DNA of 64,000 nucleotides from Bemisia tabaci (Eukaryota; Arthropoda; Insecta; Hemiptera; Aleyrodidae). This document shows, in pieces, positions 55,997-64,000 of this stretch. A program made the position numbers and the translations under genes. The DNA is taken from positions 32,103,131-32,167,130 of the forward strand of contig NC_092795.1 of the NCBI RefSeq assembly GCF_918797505.1, written 5' to 3'. Below the pieces are notes generated by a model, which ran no database searches, was not told where the DNA came from, and saw only the letters and a program-made list of their open reading frames with translations. How positions within the stretch are numbered: position 1 is the first letter of the stretch; each line of letters opens with the position of its first letter.

Positions 55997-56052
55997 CGCC
56001 TTCAATTATTTCAGCATACAACCCGCACATCCAAGAGGCTCGAATAGTTGCA
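55997..56052 (-). repeat. H core, isolated copy
   Basis: GCCTTCAATTATTTCAGCAT, ACAACCCGCACATCC and CGAATAGTTGCATC form the inverse of the H core. The flanking H sequence is not recognisable. Confidence 0.6.
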
Positions 56053-56097
56053 TCCTCGGAGTCGGCGTTAGAATTGTGTTGCGTTCACTCTGCGATG

Positions 56098-56345
56098 TGC
56101 CCTGCTAAGGAAGAACGCTTTTTAGAGACTCCCAAATTTCTTTGATAAAAATCCAAAGCTTCTGGAAAATATGTGAAAAGATTTCTTCTCATTTTTCAGA
56201 TAATTTTATCTGCAATTCAGCCAGGTAGGGTATCTAAAAATGTCAAGGTACAATGGTAATAGATCCTTTAAAGAAATTATAAATTTTTGAGAGGAACTTT
56301 GCAACGTTCAAAGACGTATACAGTATTTTCCTTATTTATGGTGCA
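56098..56345. mobile_element. Family A MITE, decayed
   Basis: CCCTGCTAAGGAAGAACGC and TTTTCCTTATTTATGGTGCA bound an A-like interior (TTTTTCAGATAATTTTATCT). No target duplication is readable. Confidence 0.5.
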
Positions 56346-57650
56346 CAGTCTTTCTACACTGTACGATTTCGGGAACAAATTTTATTATATGAGATGGCTC
56401 CAAGCAGACTCTTCAGGTTGTCATCATTAATGCTTTATGGCTTGAAATGTCCCGTGTCAAATTGACTGCAGGGCCCATGAGGTTAATTTTGTGTTCCATC
56501 TCTGTGCGCTAGCCCAAAATTCAAACCGAGTAGGGGATCTGCGGGAGATTCATGAAAAAAAGAAAAAAAGATTTCTCGGGCATGAAATTATCATGGACCC
56601 CATCGCCCAATGAACAAATTAACTCTTTGGACTCTTTACAACAGGACCAAATCAAGATAACTCAAAAAAAAAAAAAAGTTTGAAATGTTATTTTTTTTAC
56701 AAAAAGACTTAATATTTGCGACTAATTTCAATGCTATTTCCACATTCAAAATGTGCTCTCAACTTCGAATTTTTGACAATAGCAAAACATGTATACTGTT
56801 ATTTAAACTCGAAATCATACTCGTAACTCGTTCTCCTCTTAAACGTGACGTGTTGTCTCTTTGTTTCACTCTTTTCAGGGTATCTTTATATTTTCCTCAT
56901 TTAACTTTGAATAAAAACAGATTTTTTTCTCCCTGAAAAGAAAAGCGGATTCAATTTTTGGTGGTATTCCTAGGACCACGAAATCACTTGTGTGTTCTAA
57001 AAAGTGAGGTCTTACACTGAGTGAAAAAGTTCTGATCTGGGAACCAAATCATTCGTTTATGCAACCAGGTTTTTCCGTAAAACGGTTTGGTTTGGAAGGT
57101 CGGTTGCATGAACCGAGGATATGATTCCTAAAGCCGAGAGTATTAAGCTCTGTAGTAAACACTTTAATACATACCTTGCCTGGAGGCTCGTTCCTTCGCC
57201 CACCCAATCAACAAGGCAGGGTTCAAATATTTCAAGGACCAAAAATTTACTCCACAAACTTTTTACAAAGCCAAACTTTTCAAAATGTAACAATTGGCGG
57301 CCGTAATGTAGCTCCACCTTGAAAACTGTTGACTTTTTTACACCGCTTTTACTGCGAAACTTTACGTGTAATTTATCGTCAATTAGATCGCGAAACCGAG
57401 GACCCTGCTGGTGTTTCATACCATCGTCTGTGAAATCGATCGTACATTGCAAAATGCCTTGTTGATATCGGTCCTCGTAAAACTCCCCATTTCAGGGCGC
57501 AAAATTCACACTCGGAGAGTTTAAAAAGCTTCTTGCCCCCTATTTGTTGGAGATTCACCCGGATGAATCCGTGAAAGGGGGCCTTTCATCACAATGCTTA
57601 TCATTACTGTTGCTGGAATCACGGCTCCCCAACCGCTTCCGCATTTCGCT
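56346..57650. other. No confirmed gene; one longer open frame
   Basis: A 131-codon minus-strand frame at 57057-57452 is the longest here and is not inside a repeat I recognise. It has no domain I know; it might be a decayed exon. Confidence 0.3.
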
Positions 57651-57840
57651 CTTCCGCGCTGCGGAGGAACGTCGAATGAGCCTTCAGACGTTGCCAAATT
57701 TCCTTTATTCTGGGATATTTGTGAATCTTTTCTTCAGATATTTCAAAAACTTCAATTCGCAATTTATGCTATGGTATGTTTAAAAATTTGAAGGGAAAGT
57801 ATCCATGACGTTCCTCAAAAATATATTTTTATACAACATT
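57651..57840 (+). mobile_element. Family A MITE, right end missing
   Basis: GCGGAGGAACGTCGAATGAG then CCTTCAGACGTTGCCAAATT is the left arm, and CTTCAGATATTTCAAAAACTTC and the following AGGGAAAGTATCCATGACG fit the middle. The right arm is not found. Confidence 0.5.
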
Positions 57841-57984
57841 TGGATTTCGCTTTGCAATAAAGAACAAATATTTTGATATTTTGGCTAAAATATTAGTTAA
57901 TTTTTTTCATTATTATTTCTTTATTTCTTTTTTTTAAAAAAAAATCCGTATCTGATATGAATGTGCTTACGCAGGTAAAGCGCT

Positions 57985-58460
57985 TCTTTTCCATCATCTT
58001 TCTCTTCCTCTCCTCCGTTCTACTCTCCTTGTCTCCTTGTTTTTTTTGCTCCTGCTTTTCCTTCCTAGTTTCCCTCTTTTTCCTTTTATTTTATCCTAAC
58101 ATGTTCTTCTCTTTTATTCCTCTTTACTATACTCTACTTCTTCCTTCAGTCCTCCTCCTTTTATCGCTATTGTTTTTACTTTCTCCATTTGCGTATTTTC
58201 CCTCATTTTCCTTAAACTCTTCTATCTTCTTTTTCTCTATTCTTATTTCTCCTTGATTATTCTGCCTTCCCTCTCTTTTCTTTCCTTATTTTTTCTCGTA
58301 ATTTGCGTAGTTTCTCCCTTTTTCCGTTTCTTTTATATGTTTCTCTTTCTCATCTTTTTCGCACTCTTTTTCTTTTGTTTCTTTTCTACACCCTCTTCTT
58401 CTGTTCCTTTCTCCCTCTTCTCTTCTATTTCCTTTTCTTACCCTCTCTTCTACTTTGATT
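57985..58460 (+). repeat. Pyrimidine-rich tract
   Basis: About 475 bp in which the plus strand is overwhelmingly C and T (TCTTCCTCTCC, CTTTTCTTTCC and so on). The Phe/Leu/Ser open frames through it and the Lys/Glu/Arg frame on the opposite strand are products of the composition and are not genes. Confidence 0.8.
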
Positions 58461-58549
58461 TTCTCACACACATGCAGACAAGTGCCTTTTTGAATGAGCC
58501 ACGAGCACTCGAGCAGTCCTAAGAGTCCTTATCGCGAAATGTGGTCCAC

Positions 58550-58592
58550 TTGGCAACGTTCGAATGCTCATAGGGCGTTTTTCCTTGGCGCT
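58550..58592 (+). mobile_element. Family A MITE, 3' fragment
   Basis: CTTGGCAACGTTCGAATGCT then CATAGGGCGTTTTTCCTTGG matches the right arm of family A only. Confidence 0.5.
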
Positions 58593-59040
58593 CGTTTTAA
58601 TTACCTCGCGAGGAAGTCACGCGCGGATCCGCATCCGGCGGGACGTATTAACTGGATACGACCATCTAATTTGTTTCTTGCGAATACTTCTTCGAGGGGT
58701 GCGCCCGGGCCCCGGTGCGGGGCTCTTTAAATTGGTCATTAGACCCTGTTAAGGGCACGTCTTAGAATCAAAGTCCGTATCTCGACACTCAACTTCCCGC
58801 CTATCGCGTCTTTAGAAATCCAGTGGTGAAGAGAGTGATAACGCCCGCGCGGAAGGGAGGAATCTTCGACGCGGACGAAGACGCAAAGATAGGAATTCTC
58901 GCGGTTCAAACTGCGGTCTTTATTCATTTGAGAGGACCCTTTAAACAGAATATTTAAACTTTTTTCTTGAAGAATTACTGGGGGACACGTGGGACACGCC
59001 CCCTGCTACTACGCGACCTAGCCCTCGGAGGGTGCTTCGC
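58593..59040. other. No gene recognised
   Basis: A GC-richer patch at 58600-58740 contains short frames without domains. Confidence 0.35.
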
Positions 59041-59042
59041 CC

Positions 59043-59640
59043 CGTCTAACCTCGACACTTTATTAGTAGCATAGAGCGGATCATTGAGAGTTCGCGCCTC
59101 GTTTCGATATTTTCGTTGATATTGGACGTATAAACTTGGTGTAACAAATTTCATTAATTTTAGCTAATTTCTAAACATAAACCACTAAAACATCCTAAAA
59201 AAGGAATCAAGCGTCAAATTGAAAAATAAAAAATAATCGAGTTCAACACAGCCGAAAATGGGAGAGACGCAATCAGGCCTCGTTTTGGAACTTTTATCCC
59301 GAATCTGAGCGACACCTTATTCGCAGCGTAGAGCGGAGCGTTGCGAGTTCACGCCTCGCGCCATAGCGCCTTCAATTTTGCAGATACCACACGGACATCC
59401 ATCAGGCACGAATAGTTGTATCACTGCGCCGTCATCGACTCGCGTCTTTTGCTTTGCTCTGTTTCTGTAATATGTTTGTTTCCGTTCGTCTTATTTTTAG
59501 TGATGTTTCAAGGGCTACGAGACCAACATAGCCGAAAATAGGAGAGAAGTAATCGAGCCTCCTTTTTCAAAGTTTTTCTCAAATTGAAGCGACAACTTAT
59601 TGGAAGCATAGAGCGCGGAGCATTGCGAGTTCACGCCCCG
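59043..59640 (-). repeat. Family H cluster, three partial copies
   Basis: Inverse H sequence appears three times: a short piece (59043-59110, AGCATAGAGCGGATCATTGA), the main copy (59113-59440, core 59366-59420) and a third (59517-59640, AACATAGCCGAAAATAGGAG then AGCATAGAGCGCGGAGC). The frame shared by the other H blocks has a stop here (GCGCCATAGCGCC instead of GCGCCAGAGCGCC). Confidence 0.65.
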
Positions 59641-59720
59641 TCCGGTAGCTTACTTCCTGTAAAGTAACAAGGTTGCTCCTAATAAGACAAACAAAAAATC
59701 AAGATTTGGTTGGCTGTTAA

Positions 59721-59876
59721 CAGTTGCGATGCGTGAATGGTCGATTATCGATATTTCTCCTTTTGTAACTGTAGTAAAGAATCTATTATTAAGGTGTTCG
59801 TTGGGAACACCCTGTTTCTCGATCGTTTCCCGTGGGTTTCAATGGTAGATTAATCGCAAAGCACATCACGCCATTG
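59721..59876. mobile_element. Family B hairpin MITE, oldest copy
   Basis: CAGTTGCGATGCGTGAATGG and GCACATCACGCCATTG are the ends, and the central GGTGTTCGTTGGGAACACC is mutated. The flanks GCTGTTAA and GCCTCTAT share only 4 of 8 positions. Confidence 0.7.
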
Positions 59877-59884
59877 GCCTCTAT

Positions 59885-60600
59885 AAAGATCAAGATCGAA
59901 CACCTCTTGCAGTTTCATGCTATATCTTTAGCTTTCTTATCTTGCCTCCAAATATGTTAATTCTGTTTCCTTTGAAATTAAACTTAAGAAGAGGACTAAA
60001 AGGAGGGACAATTCTTGAAAAGAAGGGGTAGTGTACAAAACTTCTCAACATTTTTTGACGGCCCTAAATAAGTTGGAAGTGAAGTCAGGGGAAGGATAAT
60101 CACGTCATTTGCGTTATTGAAGTTTGCCACTCTGGAAAAGCGCAGCCCCGGTGTCAAAATAAGTACCGGGCAATTTGTTTTGGAGCAACCGTGGAAAATC
60201 TCGAATATCGAATAGCGTTGCCAGTAAATCGGTCTATTTTTCATTCAGATTTTTCTCTCTAAGAGAAGGAGACGAGGGTGCAGGGAATGGAGGGGTGGAA
60301 CAGGGTAGCGAGGGGTAGAGAGGTACAGCAGGAAGGGAAAAGGGGAGTGAGGTGGAGAGAAAAAAGAAAACAATTTGGGTGTAAAAAACTTCGGAGCAAC
60401 AAATCACTGACTATCAAGGATTAATTCAATTAGAAATTCCGAGAAAAATAGCGTTTCTTTCTGAAATACATACGGAGAAAGTCTCGAAATTTTCAATCTT
60501 ACGCCAAGGTTTTGATCATGGCACACGCCGCAGCCTTTGAACTTTATTTTCTTGTTTTTTCCGCAAATAGGAACGAATTATATTCCCACACTCAGCGTAT
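59885..60600. other. No gene recognised
   Basis: A G- and A-rich patch lies at 60262-60365. An 82-codon minus-strand frame (59996-60244) has no domain. Confidence 0.35.
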
Positions 60601-60601
60601 C

Positions 60602-62904
60602 AAAAAAAAGAAGAAGAAAAAACAAGCAGTGAACTCCAACACAATGTGTTGATAAGGCGCGTCATTAACTCGCACATATCAACCCCTTTAGTTTTCGTTT
60701 ACAGAGATTTCAAAAAAGGCAAGCAGCACAACAAGAGAATTAACGATCCAACAGTGCAAGGTCAACGAGGCACCTTGACGAGACCGTGTATTGTAAATCT
60801 AGAAAGCTATTCGAACAAATTTAAGTTTTTTGATCTGCCTCAAGCAAAATCTTATCAGATTCTTGAAGAAAAGTGCTACGGAAAAATTTAAGCGAAGAAA
60901 GGAAAAATTCTGTCGAACTCCTAGAAGATAAAGTCGATTTAAAGGTATTTTTGGGCTAAAATACCCAAATCACCGGTATTATAAATCCCGTTATATTATT
61001 GAAAAGAGATTTATACTCGATATAAATGCAATTGTATTAAATATGTCTTGATTTTTTTATTTTAAACGTCTTTTCATGCAAAGAAGCTTAACCATGTCCA
61101 TGCTTTATTCATTCATGAATTGAAAGTAAGCAATCCACATCCCGAAAATCTACCGATTTGCCGTGAAAAATTGCAGAAACTTGATATATCAGGTCGATGT
61201 ACCCACTCTTTGAATTTACCAATCGATTTAGTGAGTGCACGTATGTGAAAGTCAAAATGCTATAGTCATTTTGGGTGCATTCATTTTTCATGAAACAATT
61301 GTAAGTAATTTCAATCCCGAAAAACCATACATTTTCCGTATAAAATCGAAAAAATCAAAATATGTCGACTCCCTGACGTGAAAATTAAATTCTACGTGTG
61401 AAAATACTTATGTATCGATATGCTGAACAGAATGCCCGCCTCTCCTCGTAATTTACAAACCGTTCCTATACTCATCTCAAAATTTTTCTCAGAGCTTTGT
61501 GTTATTATCAGCTTCCATTTAAACCCCGGTTTGATGGCCGAATCGGCTGCCCAAAAAGCAAGCCATTTTTGAAGGGCTCTATGAGAAATTCGTGATATTA
61601 TCAGCTCTCAGGAAATCACCCCATGGGTAAAATTGCTGGTATAAATTTTCGAGAGCTTAAAATAATCGTATTCAAGAAACTAAGGCATTAAACTATGGAG
61701 TCAATTTCGTTTTAATAATGTAACGGGATTTACTTGTCTTCAGGTCAAAACTCATACAAGGAAGCCCCTTGCAAGAGGCTAATTTTTTGTAATTTCACTC
61801 AATTTTTTCTCCTTTTTATAAATGAATTGCTTGTCACATTCTGAGGTCAATCATATTAAATTGTAATTTATACATTTCTTTTTTTTCCCCTTCATTTTAT
61901 TTTTTGTTTGGAGAAGTTTTGTTGATTTCTTCGGATTTCGAATACTGTAACTTCTCTTCTATTTGGCCGATTTTTATGAATGAGACCTCTTTTAATTCGT
62001 GTTTCAACAGAGAGTAAGGAAAAAATTGCTAAAAACTCGCGAAATAATTTTTTCGAAAATTGGGCGAATCCTAGCGTGACGGTGAAATGGTTAATGAAGC
62101 GTAAGTAATTGGGCGAGGAGCTGAGGATCCCGGCCTAGCTTGGCGACCGTCATTAGCTATTGTTCGTCGAGACGCCGCGCCGACGCAGTGATCAGGAGCG
62201 TGGGGAAGAGAGGGGTAAGTGGATTCCTGTATGAGCCACGTTTAGCTAATGGTCTAATGAGTCTCGAGGCTCATCACAGATTGCACTTACACAGATTGCA
62301 CTGTATTTCTTAGTTTTAATAAGAAATAAAATATAATTCTGTAAAATTAGTAAATAAATACCAAGACAATTATTCAGGATGTCAAAGACTGACTGAAAAC
62401 TTTTTATTAACCTCATATGATAAAAATATTATTATCAGCTGACACTGACATTGTTGTCAGATGAACAGCACTATCAGAGCACGGGTACCAACTTTTGAAA
62501 AGTATAACAGAGGTTTGGAGATCTGTCAAAGCAACGTTCTGAACAAAGCGGAGGAGTTAAATTATCATTCCGAGAGTGCCGACCTGCTCAGCCATCCTCG
62601 AATCAATTCGCTTGATTCTGCTTATATATGCATATTTTAAATCAGCGCGTCGTACTCTTAGGCTTTTTTTAAGAAAACCAAGTAACGTAGACTCTTGGTA
62701 TTCACTGCACATAAACTAGAGAGCCCCAGAATGAGAAACAACTTTAAATCATAATTATTGACGGATAAATAAACTTTTTACACGCTTTGGAAAATCTCAG
62801 AAGTTCGCGGTAGTCACTTTTCGGTAAGGAACTAAGGGACTCGGTTATTGTATCGAGCAAGGTTCGAAACGATCGCAAAGGCGGTATACTACGTATACGC
62901 GCCA
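60602..62904 (-). mobile_element. Family S repeat, copy 2 (inverse)
   Basis: On the minus strand it reads from TTGGCGCGTATACGTAGTAT (62904 downward) to the end CTCCAACACAATGTGTTGAT and the AACAAGCAG/A-rich edge near 60602-60625. It matches S1 over most of its length, including the TATA box (62622-62632) and AATAAA (61104-61109). About 300 bp at 61430-61735 and about 200 bp at 62290-62480 have no counterpart in S1, so the two copies differ by internal replacement or insertion. Frame 61109-61291 (-) is the counterpart of 36436-36618. Confidence 0.68.
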
Positions 62905-63044
62905 AAAAACCCGGAGAAACAAGAGGGGATTTTTAAGCGCTATCTGTATGTTTTTTTCTGCTTTAGTTAAAGAAAAAAAAATTAAAAAAAAAAAAAAAAC
63001 CACCACGAATACGGTGAACAAAAAAATATTTAAGTACCATGATT

Positions 63045-63270
63045 TTTCTTCTTTATGGTTTATAAACCTATTAGAGGTAAATATGGAACACCTATAATAG
63101 TCGTAAATAAACTAATGATTCTCGGTCTGTGAACCATACTAAGGTCTCTGTACCTAATTAAGGTACAGAGACCATAACTAAGGTATATGTGCTATTATTA
63201 TATGTAGAGGTACTACTATTAGTGGTGTTCCATATTTACCACTAATAGGTTTATAAGCCATAGTTTTTTC
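63045..63270. mobile_element. Family O palindromic element
   Basis: TTTATGGTTTATAAACCTAT and GGTAAATATGGAACACC on the left are mirrored by GGTGTTCCATATTTACC and AATAGGTTTATAAGCCATAG on the right. The centre AAGGTCTCTGTACC / GGTACAGAGACC is also palindromic. A single copy was seen. Confidence 0.65.
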
Positions 63271-64000
63271 TCAGTGTGAAACATAAAGCGTTTTCTGCTC
63301 TATTTTTCCTCTCCAGGAGTATTTGAATATTTGTTACTTACGGAAGGAAGTTTATTGTTTCGTTTATAAATAAAATACCCCTGGGCACATAAAATGCGGT
63401 TACCGTAGAGTGAAACTCTCGAAAAACGGGCTTCCTCAGCATCTTTCTAGTGTTCAATTATTAAAATATTGTCGGGCTATTTCACAGATGCATCGCAGCA
63501 TGAATCTTCAAAAAGCCCGAGTTATCGCTCCTGCCTGAATTCTTCACCTAACTTTCGGAATGAGGCCCTGGAGGCTTTTCGCCACAAAAACTCCCGCTTC
63601 CGAGGAAAGCGCACTCGTAGGCATTCAAGAGGGCGGGTCCCGGGGCTCAACAAATATCTCCAAACGCTGGAGATACGCGAGTGAGTGGCAGCAAGAATGA
63701 TTTTGAAATTCCACCCTTAACCTGTTATGAGGAAAATTGGACGACGAAGTTCAAAAAACAAACTTTCAGTATGTGCTGTAACCTGTAAAACAAAGTGAAC
63801 TCAAATTAAAAGGGAAAACCAACAATCAATGGCTAAACAGATTTCAGCTCGGAAAATTCACGACTCATGTTGCCAGGTGTAAGAATAACTCGCCCATTTT
63901 ACAGGTGGCATTTAGGTTCTCTCGACAATCTGCCGATGCTAAATGATGGAAATATGCGAGGGGAGTTTTTGCACAAGACTATCTCATCAAGTTCTATCGT
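63271..64000. other. No gene recognised
   Basis: A 71-codon frame at 63469-63684 lies in slightly GC-richer DNA and has no domain I know. Nothing else was seen to the window end. Confidence 0.35.

Noticed and set aside
57957..58522. Hydrophobic frames resembling membrane proteins
   Set aside because: They are artefacts of the pyrimidine-rich tract (Phe, Leu, Ser codons).

Overview
The window is animal nuclear DNA with the texture of an insect genome. It is AT-rich by eye, has no operons or closely packed genes, shows eukaryotic splice signals, and is densely filled with short non-autonomous DNA transposons (MITEs). A whitefly or other hemipteran is my tentative guess from the general look of the repeats; nothing here proves it.

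Only one host gene segment is recognisable: exon 1 of a globin at 13651-13910 (+). It encodes a Gly-rich N-terminal extension beginning Met-Gly (possible N-myristoylation), the A helix and the first part of the B helix. It stops at a GT donor in the classical globin intron position B12.2. Later exons were not found, so intron 1 is long or the gene runs on beyond what I can recognise. A 255-bp tandem repeat lies directly upstream, and a palindromic MITE sits about 80 bp inside the intron.

Most of the rest is repeats. I grouped them by comparing copies within the window and gave working names. Family A (about 250 bp, TIR CTGCCGTGCTAAGG, 4-bp target duplications, about 19 copies). Family B (about 165 bp near-perfect hairpin, TIR CAGTGGCGTGGCG, 8-bp duplications, hAT-like, 7 copies). 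Family E (about 255 bp, TIR ATCGATGGTCAAAGTGCG). Family F (about 330 bp with a central TGACGTCA). Family G (about 230 bp, TIR CACTGG plus A-run). Family H (about 380 bp with a conserved 55-bp core). Family S (2.1-2.3 kb, two copies in inverse orientation 23 kb apart). Smaller families are I, J, K, L, M, N, O, P, Q, R, T, U, V and W. Many insertions are nested, so part of their order of arrival can be read directly.

Layout: 0-6.5 kb nested MITEs; 6.5-13 kb poly-A, a long foldback and sparse sequence; 13-14.2 kb tandem repeat, globin exon 1 and intronic MITE; 14.2-34 kb scattered A, B, E, F, G and H copies separated by featureless AT-rich DNA; 35-37.3 kb S1 inside an E copy; 38.4-39.8 kb three TIR elements in a row; 40-56 kb A, B, F, H, K, Q and R copies; 57-60 kb a pyrimidine-rich tract and an H cluster; 60.6-62.9 kb S2; then a palindromic element near the end. 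Most long open frames lie inside repeats or low-complexity DNA and look like chance. I saw no rRNA, tRNA, CRISPR array or complete transposase.
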